A stretch of DNA of 24,332 bases, taken from positions 1 through 24,332 of IMG/VR virus record IMGVR_UViG_3300000234_000028, one strand, 5' to 3'. The position numbers and the translations under genes were made by a program. This document shows positions 1 to 9,755 of the stretch, in pieces (position 1 is the first letter of the stretch; the number at the start of each line of letters is the position of its first letter). The DNA comes from a virus. Under the pieces are notes generated by a model. That model saw only the letters and a list, made by a program, of their open reading frames with translations. It ran no database searches and was not told the DNA's origin.

Positions 1-1
1 T

Positions 2-3000
2 CAATTCTTTGGATTACAGTTTAATCCAGTACATAAGTCTCCAGCTAAGGTAGCGCATCCAAGTCAGTTAACATACTTTGCTAACACTAATGACAAAGAC
101 GCTGATACAGCTAAGACTATGTATAATGCTATTAGGCTGTTTATCACTAAGAAAACTGATGAGGCTAAAGCAAAGTTCTTGAATAAGAATCCAAATGTTG
201 TAAGTAAAAATGTATTAGAATTACTGAACGGAGAAGGAGCGGAGTTTGAATATGAATTAGTTAAGTCTTTGCAGGATGCTAACCATAAAGATATCAAAGC
301 TCCACAAAACATTCCAAGTGTTGTTAATAAGTTCTATACTCAATTTGCCTCACATCTTAACGCTAATATAGTTAAGATAAAATACAATGGTGGTAAATTC
401 GTATTAGTCGCTGACGTAGGGGTTGTTAATCCAGCTACTAAGCAGCGATTAGCTATTAAGAAAGACGACTCTGGTAAATCATACTACGCAGAAGCCTTGA
501 TGAATAGAGACTTTGCATTGAAAACATTAGGTAAAGATAGAGTAGCTGCAATAGAGGATGCCATTAAGAATGGTACTCCTATACCAGATTACTTTATTGG
601 CCCTGACTTTCTTTCGTTTCGTCTTCCTTCTTCAGAGCTTCACTCTGCTATGCCTTTGAAGATTGTTGGATTTACACAAAACAACAGCCAAAATAGTATC
701 ATTGTTCCTGATAAGATAGTTCCTTTACACGGCTCCGACTACGACGTAGATGCTTTGTATGTTATAGCGAGAGCTACTAATAAAAAAGGAGCTCCTATTG
801 GTTATGATTTGGTAGACGGTCAATGGAAGTTTCTTCATATTCCAGTTGATAACAATGTTACTTTTGAAGATTTCTTAGTGTCGTTTGATAAAGAATTTCC
901 AGAAGAAGATATAGAAAAATATCTTCAGAATATGATTCTTGAATCTTTCTTAGAAATAGTTACCGCTGAACATAATAGAGATAGGATGTTAAAACCTATT
1001 GATATGAGTTTCATTCATGAGTTTGTTAACGAGCTTAAATCATCGGGAATTAACACAGACCCATTAGATAGAGACTTATCTCATCCTCTTTATGCTCAGA
1101 AGGCTCACTCTTCTTCTTTTGGTGGCCTTATAGGAACTGGTATTTTTGCTAATGGTATTAAAGCCTTAGCGTTTCTTATTCGTTCTGGTAAAGGAGGTAA
1201 GCCTTCTAAAATAAAGATGTTAGAGAGTCTTCAAACAAGAGCTGAAGGAAATGTTAATCCAAAAAGAGTTCTTACTGACAATAGCGATCCATCTGATTAC
1301 GATTTGATGTATGCTGATGAAAACGGAAAAGAACATACTATAGCTGGTATCGTGAACAATGCTGAAGCATGGGGTATTCTTGACGGATTCTTAAATGCTT
1401 CTATAGATAACGTTAAAGAACAATTGCTTCCTTACTTTAATATAACTAAAGATACTGCAAGGTATTTTATAGGAATGGTATCTAATGGGGTTAATTGGAA
1501 AACGGCTTTACTCTTTATGAAACAGCCAGCCATCAAGTATATGGCTGATGCACAGTTTAGAAATAGAGACAGAGTTGTAAATGCTTTAAAGTATCTTCTT
1601 GGAGTAGAGAATCTATTAGAAGCTTCTACTGGTAATGAGGTTATAAGTCATGCTGATTTAACCAAGTCATTGCGAAACTATAATGATTTGCAATACTTTG
1701 TTGATAAGAAATTAAGCGGAGAAGAATTATCAGATGCTGAAATGGAATATATTTTATTCCAAGCACAAGTTGCTCAAGCTTTCTACAAGTATGGGAGATT
1801 AGGAGACGCTGTTAGTAGCCTTTCTTCTTATCTTAAAATCCTTGCAGAACAAGAAACTACTGAACAAGATTTCTTGACTATAGAAGCAAAGAGAAACACT
1901 GTATTTGGAGATACATTCCCTTATGATATTACTGATATACATAAGAGCAATCCTCATCTTGCATCATACGATAATGCTTTCTTATTTTTCCAAGAAGCAA
2001 GGAAGAGCTTTGTGTTAAAATATGCTGATGCTATCTATAAGAACATTGATGTCTTTTATGATAAAATGAATAGTATGTTTAGATTCTCTAAAGATAAATT
2101 CGAGAATACTAAAATGCAATTAGACGCTATCATGAAATTAATAATGATGTCTACCGTAGACGCTGATGTTTATTCTAATTCAACATTCTACAGTCCGTTA
2201 CATAAAAAAACGTATACTGGATTAGATGCTTTTCTGAAAAAGACAGAAGCTGTCGTAGACGCTTTAACACATAGCGATATCTTTCCTAAAGGTTCTTGGG
2301 AAGCTGAGTTTGTAAGCAAGTTAGATGTTAACTTTAGCAGAGGAAAGAAGCGTAACGAAATAACATTTTATTCTGATACTGCTGATTCTTATGCTATACA
2401 GAAAACTATGTCTTTTGGATTCGATGCTTTATCTGGATATGAATTTGAAATAGACCCTAATAGTCAATATGGGGTATCTATTGTTAAATCAGATTCCAAT
2501 AATGCTTCTACCTCTAATATACAAGAGTTGTTGATACAACTTGGAGTATTGGAACATGGACTTGTCTTTTTAAGTAAGAACTACTCTCGTTATATTGACG
2601 GAAAGTATTTAGTTGATATGTATGCAAAATACGAATCTAATCTTCGCAATATAGCAACTAAAGGCTTAACAGCAGTAGGAGGTTATTTCAAAGTATTGAT
2701 TGCTATTACTGAAATGAATTCTAATGTTCATCAAACCTATCATTTTGATAGAGTAGTAAAGAACGTAAGAACAAAAGACGGTAAAACATTTGAAACTAAA
2801 GCTGGTACTGCTGTAATAGATAATACTTTAACCTACTACGACGTTAAACTGTCAAGAGAAAAGGACGCTGGCGAGGAAGGAACAGTATCTAATCCTCAGA
2901 TATTCGTAGACAATCTCATAAGTGAGAAAAATGAATACGGATTTACTGGAGAAAGAAAAACTGTATATGTCAAAACTCTATCGGATGCTAAACACGATTA

Positions 3001-3679
3001 CTATAAAATTATATATAGTACCACTGCTACACATCCTATCGCCAATATTCAATCAGCAGGGCTTACGGGAATGTATAACGCAAGAATGGCCGTAAGACCA
3101 GATATGCTTAACGCTTCCGTAAAAGAGCTTACTGAATACGTAGCGGTATCAGAGAATGCTTTAATTCGATATGGCAATACTCCTAAAATTGGAGATTATG
3201 TTTCTATTACAAGATATGACGACTACGGAATGGTTAAGCCAGTTGTATATACTATAGAGGCTGAAGGCGTTTCTAAAGGAGGAGATGATACTGGAAACTA
3301 TTATTCTTTAAAAAGAATGAGAGATGATTTTGGTAAATCAGAATCAAGAAGTCTATTAGAGACCGTATTAAAACATGATGACTTTAGCAAACAAGTCACC
3401 GAGTTGTACAACGAAACTAAAGACATAGATAAGGCTAAAGCATTAGTTTCTAATTTCTTACTTAAATACTTTAATGATAATGTCATTACAGATATTCAAA
3501 CAATAGGAGAGGAGTTTGTAGATAAGATTGTCAAAAGAGCTGACAAAGCTGAGGCAAGAGTTATTGAAAAAGAGGCTGAGAGGGCTGCTGCAGAAGCAGT
3601 TGCTAATAATGAGAAAAACAATCCTACCGTAACTGAAGAAGATGCGCAGGCAGAGTTAAATTCATGTATTGTAAAATAA
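2..3679 (+). CDS. Partial giant virion RNA polymerase-like protein (crAss-like, DxDxD catalytic loop)
   Basis: The frame is open from base 2, so the gene starts outside the window and the ATG at 119 is internal; 1225 residues are visible. The key motif is DYDVD at 737-751, in the context LHGSDYDVDALYV. This fits the metal-binding DxDxD loop of the beta-prime-like double-psi barrel in the single-chain RNA polymerases packaged by crAss-like phages (related to YonO-type enzymes, usually DFDGD or a variant). A Lys-rich stretch near the left edge (HKSPAKVAHPSQLTYF) could belong to an adjacent catalytic region, but this is uncertain. The C-terminus is a Lys/Glu/Ala-rich coiled-coil-like tail. Family knowledge: such proteins travel in the capsid and transcribe early genes after injection. 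The next giant gene follows after 9 nt. The remaining roughly 950 residues are not recognisable by eye. Confidence 0.7.
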   Translation, partial: QFFGLQFNPVHKSPAKVAHPSQLTYFANTNDKDADTAKTMYNAIRLFITKKTDEAKAKFLNKNPNVVSKNVLELLNGEGAEFEYELVKSLQDANHKDIKAPQNIPSVVNKFYTQFASHLNANIVKIKYNGGKFVLVADVGVVNPATKQRLAIKKDDSGKSYYAEALMNRDFALKTLGKDRVAAIEDAIKNGTPIPDYFIGPDFLSFRLPSSELHSAMPLKIVGFTQNNSQNSIIVPDKIVPLHGSDYDVDALYVIARATNKKGAPIGYDLVDGQWKFLHIPVDNNVTFEDFLVSFDKEFPEEDIEKYLQNMILESFLEIVTAEHNRDRMLKPIDMSFIHEFVNELKSSGINTDPLDRDLSHPLYAQKAHSSSFGGLIGTGIFANGIKALAFLIRSGKGGKPSKIKMLESLQTRAEGNVNPKRVLTDNSDPSDYDLMYADENGKEHTIAGIVNNAEAWGILDGFLNASIDNVKEQLLPYFNITKDTARYFIGMVSNGVNWKTALLFMKQPAIKYMADAQFRNRDRVVNALKYLLGVENLLEASTGNEVISHADLTKSLRNYNDLQYFVDKKLSGEELSDAEMEYILFQAQVAQAFYKYGRLGDAVSSLSSYLKILAEQETTEQDFLTIEAKRNTVFGDTFPYDITDIHKSNPHLASYDNAFLFFQEARKSFVLKYADAIYKNIDVFYDKMNSMFRFSKDKFENTKMQLDAIMKLIMMSTVDADVYSNSTFYSPLHKKTYTGLDAFLKKTEAVVDALTHSDIFPKGSWEAEFVSKLDVNFSRGKKRNEITFYSDTADSYAIQKTMSFGFDALSGYEFEIDPNSQYGVSIVKSDSNNASTSNIQELLIQLGVLEHGLVFLSKNYSRYIDGKYLVDMYAKYESNLRNIATKGLTAVGGYFKVLIAITEMNSNVHQTYHFDRVVKNVRTKDGKTFETKAGTAVIDNTLTYYDVKLSREKDAGEEGTVSNPQIFVDNLISEKNEYGFTGERKTVYVKTLSDAKHDYYKIIYSTTATHPIANIQSAGLTGMYNARMAVRPDMLNASVKELTEYVAVSENALIRYGNTPKIGDYVSITRYDDYGMVKPVVYTIEAEGVSKGGDDTGNYYSLKRMRDDFGKSESRSLLETVLKHDDFSKQVTELYNETKDIDKAKALVSNFLLKYFNDNVITDIQTIGEEFVDKIVKRADKAEARVIEKEAERAAAEAVANNEKNNPTVTEEDAQAELNSCIVK

Positions 3680-3688
3680 TAAAATAAT

Positions 3689-6600
3689 ATGGCAAAGTGT
3701 CCAAAAGGCGAAGCTGGATGGGCTGAGTTAGTACAAGAAATGCAGGGTAACCGAATCAAGGCTTACTCTGCATTCTTGTCTAATGGAGGCAAGGTACCAG
3801 CATTAGATTCTGAAATCGTAAAAAGAATAAAATCTTTTAATCTTGATTTTGGAAAAAAGATGAATGAGGAGGTTGATGCCGATGGTAAATCAACTGGATA
3901 TTACATAGAAGAAGGTACTGGTAAACGAATAAAAAGAGCTACTGACGATAAAGTGGGCTTCACGACCATTTTTAAGCCATTTAAGCGCACTAAAGAGCGA
4001 GTGGGTACTTATGGTGAGGAGCTGGCTAAAAAGTTGTTTGAGGGGCTTAATGAAGACGACAAGCTACTTCATCGTGAAGCTGGAAAAGAATTCACTCAGA
4101 AAGAATATGCGAAGTATGTAGACGGAGCGTATGAGGCTTCGAGAATAAAAGGTTTAGCAATACATAGAGCTATACAGGCTAAGATAAATCCAAACAAAGC
4201 TGCGGAATTAGAGAAGGAAACGAAAGATGAAATAGATAATTTTGAAGCAGAATATGGTGATGAATATTATCTTAAATGGGAATGGGTTAAGGCGGAAGGC
4301 GTTATAGAACAAATGTTTGAGAATGCTAATATAAATCTATTTAAAGAGTATCAAGATCCAAACGATGATGTCATAAGAGATATGGTAGAATCTGAGGTGA
4401 AAGTCAATAATGATATATTAGGATTTGGTGGAACAATGGACTTGTTTATTCAAAAGGCTAATGGTAAGTATCAAATTATAGACATCAAAACAGGAAAGAC
4501 TCATAACCCTGTTAATGAAGATATGGGGATGCTGTTAATGAAGTATGGCGATACTGCTACTAAAGAGGTATTGTACAATAATATAAACAGTGCAAAACTT
4601 CAGGTAATGTTCTATGCCTTAATGAATAAGATAAACAATCCTGACATGCAGTTTGAAGGGCTTTCTGTACTATGGGCTCCTAATAAGTTTGGAGCTAAAG
4701 ACAAAGACAGCGTTCAGAATATAGATGTTAGTGCTTATCTCTCTATGATGCAAAGTTTTCTTAAAAACAAGGCTGCATTAAAAGAAGCAGGAATTGACGA
4801 AAACGTCTACGAGAAGATTATTGCAAAGTCTCCTAATGCGTTTAATCCAAAACACTATAGTAGCAAGTCTTCTGAAAAGCTAACAGATGAGATTACCGGC
4901 TCTAAAGAAAGTCCAGAAGCTATCTTGGCTAAGAAGATGCAAAAGTTACAGGCTATCATAGGGAAGAAATATGCCGCAAAAGAGTTTACTGAAGATGAGA
5001 AAATGGCATTACAAGGACTTACTTACGCTGAGAAACAGGAAGTCTTTGATTTGCAAAAGGATATAATGTTAATGCTTTCTTCTGGTACAGTAGATATGTA
5101 CCATAATATAGGAGAGGGAATTAGTTCATTTGTTACCTACTTTGGCAACTTTGCAGATGTTAATAGTCCTGCTCTAATCGAGTATAAACGATTCTATGAT
5201 AAGCAAATACTAAAGAGAGATATGCGTAAAGATGAGTTAATCAATAAGATGCATTCTCTTTTAAGGCCTATACAGGAAGATGCTATAAAGAATTCCGTAG
5301 GGATTGGCGGCACTCGTGTCTTTAATTACGATAAAGTATTTGGTAAGTTCATTATTACATCAAAGTCTAAGACATCAAATACGACAGAAGAAAGACTATT
5401 GCATAAAGACGATACTGACCCAGAGTTAAAGAATCGATATGATGCTTTGACTGTACACGAAAAAGCGTTCTTAGATTTTTACAATGATACAATGAAGTCA
5501 TTGTTTGATGAGAATTCTTATCTCGGCTCCACTGCTTTTGAAGAGTTTGGCAAATCTGTTACTCACTTAGATTTGTATAATAGAAGTAAGAATACAGATG
5601 GAAAATTCGATTATAAGCCTGGATTCTTCTTTAAAGTTCCAATGGAAAATAGAGAGGTTGCTCAACGATTTGGCGTTGGAAAAGCTGTTAAACAGTATTT
5701 CAAAGAGAATACTTCATTCTTTATAGAAGACCAGTTTTATAGAGAATCAGATAATGTTCAAGCAATCCCCATACGGTTTTTAGGTAACGATTACATTAAT
5801 AACAGCCGTATGTATACTCATAACTTAGAAATAGCCTTTATTAATGGAATAGACTCCGCTTTAAATAAAGAGTATTTAGACCAAGTATTTGCCTTGGGAT
5901 CTTCTATGTCAGCCTTCTTAAAACAAGGACAGTCAAGAAAAGATATACTAAATCTTGCTACATTCTTGGATATGAAGATATTCCAGAATTTACAGAGGAA
6001 ATCAATGCGCACCACTTTCCAACGCAGACGTATAAGTCTTGGTAATGGTTATGCCGTTTCTGCAGACAAGGTATTTCAGATGTTGATGAAATGGACTTCT
6101 ATGTCTATAATGTGGTTAAAGCCAATACAGGCAGCAGGTAACTTCTTTCATGCTAATACCTTAACACATAGAGAGGGTCTTAGAGGAAGTATCCTATCTG
6201 AAAAGAAATGGTTTGACCAGAATTTTATAAACTTTACAGAGTCTGATAAAATGAAAGCGGAAGGATTGTATTTCTCTACAGTAAAAGATACTATCTTTGA
6301 CGATTTACGTAAGAATAAAATGCTTTTGTTTGCTCGTAAGTTCAATTACTTAGGAAATAACTACGACTATTCTGTTGGCCAATCTTATCTAATGACGAAG
6401 AACCTTAAAGGATTAGACGAGTCTCTAATGTACTTTGCGCATTCCAAAACTGAAGAGTTTGTTTCTTTAACTACTATGACGGCTCAGTTGCTTCACATGA
6501 AGACTCCTAACGGGACTTCTCTGTGGGACTCGTATACTCCTGTAGAAATAGGAAATGGTGTCTACGATCTTGTCTATACAGGCGAGACAAGAGGTACTGT

Positions 6601-7480
6601 AAAGCGAGGAGACGGCGCTACAGCCTACTACGAGACTTTGACAGGATTAACATCGGAAGAGATTTCTAAGCTAAAGAGAACGCATGAGAAGATGCAGGGG
6701 GGCTATAGGAAAGATGAGGCTGGAGGTATTGAAATCTATGTATTAGGCAGGATGATGGTTCAATTGAAGAAGTTTCTTCCGCGACTTATCCTAAACCTAT
6801 TTCATGGCAAGAAAGTAAGCACAGACTTCGGCTACTTCAAACCAGTAGTTGACAATGAAGGGAATGTTGTAATGAGAACTGAAGATGGCAAAACTATGGA
6901 TGTTCTTGAATGGCACTCAATGGTAGAGGAAGGAAGAATCAACTCTCTCGTAAAAGCTTTTAAGCATATGATTGGCAATAAAGAAGTTGATATAAATGAA
7001 TCTACTATAGAGAACTTAGCTGAAGCTGCGTTAACTGGATTATTCTTTATTATAACTTATGGAATGTATCTATTGATGTTTGGCGGTACTGATGATGATG
7101 ATACTATGAAGAAATTCTGGAAGAGATATATGGTGGATAACTTATCCCAACAGTATAACATAAAAGATTTATTCCATACAGTATCTACTACATTTACTCC
7201 AGTATCTATAGCCCAGTCATACAAGATATTTGATTCTTTTATGACATTCTCTGTTGCAAGTGCAAACTATGCTATAGGGAATGATGATGCTGCTTTTACG
7301 CAAAGGGGTGATTTAAAAGGCTGGAATACATTTAAAAAAGGTCTTCCTCTTATATCTTCATATACTGACTTTAAAAGCAAAATACAGAATGTAAAAGGAG
7401 ATTATGGTAGCGGGGATGGATTATTTATTCCTTGGTTAGCTGACCAGACTTCTAATGATGGCGCTGTAAGATTTCGTTAA
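3689..7480 (+). CDS. Giant virion cargo-type protein with N-terminal PD-(D/E)XK nuclease domain and C-terminal membrane segment
   Basis: 1263 aa, ATG start 9 nt after the previous stop. Residues about 150-270 carry a Cas4/RecB-like PD-(D/E)XK signature: GLAIHR (G155, H159), an acidic residue near E236, GFGGTMD (D251) and IIDIKTGK (D265, K267). The middle (about 300-1100) is long, charged and largely helical by appearance, without a family I recognise. Residues about 1114-1132 are a strongly hydrophobic stretch followed by an Asp run (GGTDDDD), which looks like a membrane-spanning segment. Size and position beside the polymerase-like gene fit the giant ejected cargo proteins of crAss-like virions, so it may enter the host with the polymerase and touch the membrane; that role is inference. 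The nuclease motif is seen directly; its target is unknown. Confidence 0.65.
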   Translation: MAKCPKGEAGWAELVQEMQGNRIKAYSAFLSNGGKVPALDSEIVKRIKSFNLDFGKKMNEEVDADGKSTGYYIEEGTGKRIKRATDDKVGFTTIFKPFKRTKERVGTYGEELAKKLFEGLNEDDKLLHREAGKEFTQKEYAKYVDGAYEASRIKGLAIHRAIQAKINPNKAAELEKETKDEIDNFEAEYGDEYYLKWEWVKAEGVIEQMFENANINLFKEYQDPNDDVIRDMVESEVKVNNDILGFGGTMDLFIQKANGKYQIIDIKTGKTHNPVNEDMGMLLMKYGDTATKEVLYNNINSAKLQVMFYALMNKINNPDMQFEGLSVLWAPNKFGAKDKDSVQNIDVSAYLSMMQSFLKNKAALKEAGIDENVYEKIIAKSPNAFNPKHYSSKSSEKLTDEITGSKESPEAILAKKMQKLQAIIGKKYAAKEFTEDEKMALQGLTYAEKQEVFDLQKDIMLMLSSGTVDMYHNIGEGISSFVTYFGNFADVNSPALIEYKRFYDKQILKRDMRKDELINKMHSLLRPIQEDAIKNSVGIGGTRVFNYDKVFGKFIITSKSKTSNTTEERLLHKDDTDPELKNRYDALTVHEKAFLDFYNDTMKSLFDENSYLGSTAFEEFGKSVTHLDLYNRSKNTDGKFDYKPGFFFKVPMENREVAQRFGVGKAVKQYFKENTSFFIEDQFYRESDNVQAIPIRFLGNDYINNSRMYTHNLEIAFINGIDSALNKEYLDQVFALGSSMSAFLKQGQSRKDILNLATFLDMKIFQNLQRKSMRTTFQRRRISLGNGYAVSADKVFQMLMKWTSMSIMWLKPIQAAGNFFHANTLTHREGLRGSILSEKKWFDQNFINFTESDKMKAEGLYFSTVKDTIFDDLRKNKMLLFARKFNYLGNNYDYSVGQSYLMTKNLKGLDESLMYFAHSKTEEFVSLTTMTAQLLHMKTPNGTSLWDSYTPVEIGNGVYDLVYTGETRGTVKRGDGATAYYETLTGLTSEEISKLKRTHEKMQGGYRKDEAGGIEIYVLGRMMVQLKKFLPRLILNLFHGKKVSTDFGYFKPVVDNEGNVVMRTEDGKTMDVLEWHSMVEEGRINSLVKAFKHMIGNKEVDINESTIENLAEAALTGLFFIITYGMYLLMFGGTDDDDTMKKFWKRYMVDNLSQQYNIKDLFHTVSTTFTPVSIAQSYKIFDSFMTFSVASANYAIGNDDAAFTQRGDLKGWNTFKKGLPLISSYTDFKSKIQNVKGDYGSGDGLFIPWLADQTSNDGAVRFR

Positions 7481-7486
7481 CAGGTG

Positions 7487-7513
7487 AAAAAAGGGGGCAC
7501 CAGCCCCCATTTT
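7487..7513. terminator. Bidirectional intrinsic terminator at the convergent gene junction
   Basis: A perfect 6-bp GC stem, GGGGGC (7493-7498) with GCCCCC (7503-7508), closes on a 4-nt loop. Read on the + strand it is followed by ATTTT. Read on the - strand it is followed by six Ts (complement of 7487-7492), a textbook U-tract. It lies 6 nt after the stop of the giant + gene and about 40 nt beyond the last - strand gene, so it can end both transcripts. Confidence 0.85.
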
Positions 7514-7554
7514 CCCCTTTAATCATCATTAAAATCAGCTACATGCGATTCTTG

Positions 7555-7761
7555 TTAGAATCCAAGTTTCTTTTTAGGATTTAATTCATTCAATTTTAAT
7601 GAAGAATCAAATTCCGATGTTAAGCTTATTTCCATAAACTTTATTCCAAATAGAAAATACTTAACTGTACGAGTCGTAGAGGGCAAGGCAAATCCTGCCT
7701 GCCCCCCCGATTCATACACGTCTTTATAAAAAGTAATTTCTGTTATTTCTTTTCTTAACAT
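7555..7761 (-). CDS. Small hypothetical protein translationally coupled to NrdJ
   Basis: 68 aa. Its ATG shares one base with the NrdJ stop (TAATG), the coupling used repeatedly in this operon, which supports it as a real gene. It is the last gene of the leftward operon before the shared terminator. The sequence starts MLRKEITEITFYKDVYES and ends in a Lys-rich LNPKKKLGF. No cysteines, signal peptide or membrane segment are visible, and no family is recognised. A run of seven C on the + strand (Gly-Gly codons) is a place where a sequencing indel could change the frame. Position after a ribonucleotide reductase might suggest a nucleotide-metabolism accessory, but nothing in the sequence shows it. 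Confidence 0.55.
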   Translation of the reverse strand: MLRKEITEITFYKDVYESGGQAGFALPSTTRTVKYFLFGIKFMEISLTSEFDSSLKLNELNPKKKLGF

Positions 7762-9647
7762 TAATTACATTTAGAGTAACCGCAGTTGTAACATACGCTG
7801 CAACCGCCCTCGTTATGCATCTCTTCGCCGCAATCTGGACACTTTACTTTGTCTAAATTTTGAGCATTAAAATGCTTTTTCAAAATACGAGCTATAACTT
7901 TATTTACATTTGTAATTGGGTCATCAGATTTATCTATTTGAGTAACCAATTCGTTAATATCGACATTGTTACGCAACAATAAACTAATCAATCTTGTAGA
8001 GAATTTTCCATTGTCTATGATTGTATGCGATAAGATATTATCTATTACTGATACTCGAGTAAAGCCGCTTGCAGTTTCGTATCTTATGTTCAAATCATAA
8101 ATTTTAGAGTCTCTTTTTACAATAACCAGTGATGCTGCTTTAGTTAAATCAAACTGGACTGCATTAGCGTCAATAATAAACACCTCGTAAGGCGTTTTGT
8201 TATGCATTCCAATTACAACGAAGGTATCTCTACCTTCAATAGATACGCGTTCCGCAATAGCAAAGATTTCACGTGGTCTTTCATTAGGAAATGAGGTTTC
8301 CTCACTCTTAATTAAGACTCCATCCCTACTTCCTTGTCTATAGACTGTAAGTCCTTTACAGCCACTTTGGTGCGCTTCTTTTATGACATTAACGATGTCG
8401 CTTACCGTAGCCGTTTCAGGCAAATTACAAGTATTACTAATAGCATGGTCTATATACTGCTGAATAAGTCCCTGCAATTTAACTTTGTTAATAGGATTAA
8501 TATCCTTAACAATAGTATTCGCATAAGGGCTTGCTTTATATAGTTCGTCCACATCTGCATCTGATAATTTTGCGATATGCAATTCTAATGCCTCATCATT
8601 CATGTTGAGGTAATTTTTCATCCATACCTTAAATTTATCATGGAATACTCTAAAAGTAATCCAGGAGTCGCCCGTCTTATCAACAAAAGTTCCTTCTTTG
8701 GAAGTTTTACGTCTACGGAGATATGAAATCTCGAATACGTTTTCTACTCCATTTGACACTTTTGCTAAAATAGATATGCTTCCAGTAGGGGCTATAGTCA
8801 AATTCGCTATATTCCTTCTTCCGTATTTGAAATACATCCCAACATAGTCTTCTTCGCTATGAAATGAACTGTTCTTAATAGAATTCAAAACTCTCGAAAT
8901 GAAAGGATTGTTTGATTCTTTAAGTCTATTAAATACAGGGAACGAACCACGTTCTTTAGCTAAGATTATTGAAGACACATAAGATGCTGCCGCAAATTCA
9001 CTGAAGATATCTTCTATTAAGAAGAATTTATCAGGATTGCCATATTCAATGTTTAATGCAGCAAACATATCAGCTATACCTGTAGCTCCTAATCCAGTTC
9101 TCCTACCTTTTAAAGTAGCCTCTTTGATTTTTTTCCACAAGTTATATTCAATAATTTTAGACTCCAGCGCTTCTGGATCGGTTTTTATTTTATTTAAGAT
9201 TTTGTTGATTTTCTCAACTTCCAAGTCGACGATATCATCAAGCAATCTTTGTCCAGCCATTACATCTTCAACAAATCTTCCGTAGTCGAATTTTGCATCT
9301 TCTGTAAATGGATTTAAAACATAGCTATACATATTGATTGCGAGCAATCTACATGCGTCGTATGCTGATAATGGTATCTCACCGCACGGGTTTGAAGACA
9401 CCGTTTCAAACCCTTCTTCTTTGTAACAGTCAGCAGGAGACTCTCTAAGTATGGTATCCCAGAATAATATGCCTGGCTCTGCAGTTTTATGTGCAGCCGT
9501 AGCAATTTTATTTATTATTCTACTCTCCATATTATGATCTTTTACCCTTACGGATATGTTTGCTCCAGTGATTTTTGTCAAATCCTGTTTAGCGGTAATA
9601 AAGTCAGCAGCTTCTGGGCTGTCTGCATCTATACTGAGCATTAAAGC
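7761..9647 (-). CDS. nrdJ: Class II (adenosylcobalamin-dependent) ribonucleotide reductase, exon 2 (C-terminal 628 aa)
   Basis: NrdJ reduces ribonucleotides to deoxyribonucleotides using adenosylcobalamin to make the thiyl radical, so it needs no oxygen. This exon carries NPCGE at exon residues 86-90 (thiyl Cys and catalytic Glu), the phosphate-binding APTGSIS loop near 286, SNTCNLP with the second redox Cys near 407, and GCKGLTVYRQGSRDG. A TSCPD-like domain spans about 460-590, and the C-terminus has a four-Cys zinc-ribbon-like tail (CPDCG, then CSVCYNCGYSKC). The exon begins with GCT at 9647. The TTG at 9650 could look like a start codon, but it is the last three bases of a group I intron, and the family alignment continues without a gap from exon 1 (QGGRRG, then ALMLSID). 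Spliced protein about 1154 aa. The stop overlaps the start of the 68-aa gene. Confidence 0.93.
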   Translation of the reverse strand, partial: ALMLSIDADSPEAADFITAKQDLTKITGANISVRVKDHNMESRIINKIATAAHKTAEPGILFWDTILRESPADCYKEEGFETVSSNPCGEIPLSAYDACRLLAINMYSYVLNPFTEDAKFDYGRFVEDVMAGQRLLDDIVDLEVEKINKILNKIKTDPEALESKIIEYNLWKKIKEATLKGRRTGLGATGIADMFAALNIEYGNPDKFFLIEDIFSEFAAASYVSSIILAKERGSFPVFNRLKESNNPFISRVLNSIKNSSFHSEEDYVGMYFKYGRRNIANLTIAPTGSISILAKVSNGVENVFEISYLRRRKTSKEGTFVDKTGDSWITFRVFHDKFKVWMKNYLNMNDEALELHIAKLSDADVDELYKASPYANTIVKDINPINKVKLQGLIQQYIDHAISNTCNLPETATVSDIVNVIKEAHQSGCKGLTVYRQGSRDGVLIKSEETSFPNERPREIFAIAERVSIEGRDTFVVIGMHNKTPYEVFIIDANAVQFDLTKAASLVIVKRDSKIYDLNIRYETASGFTRVSVIDNILSHTIIDNGKFSTRLISLLLRNNVDINELVTQIDKSDDPITNVNKVIARILKKHFNAQNLDKVKCPDCGEEMHNEGGCSVCYNCGYSKCN

Positions 9648-9755
9648 CAAATAATATTTCTATTATTATTCAGACTATTTCTTCAGAAAGGACTATGCTC
9701 CTTCCCACCTACGCACTTCCACTGTAGTATTTCATCTACAATGTACTCTACTTGG

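Noticed and set aside
3689-7480. Portal or tape-measure protein
   Set aside because: The N-terminal nuclease motifs and the lack of portal or repeat patterns do not support it; giant cargo protein fits better.
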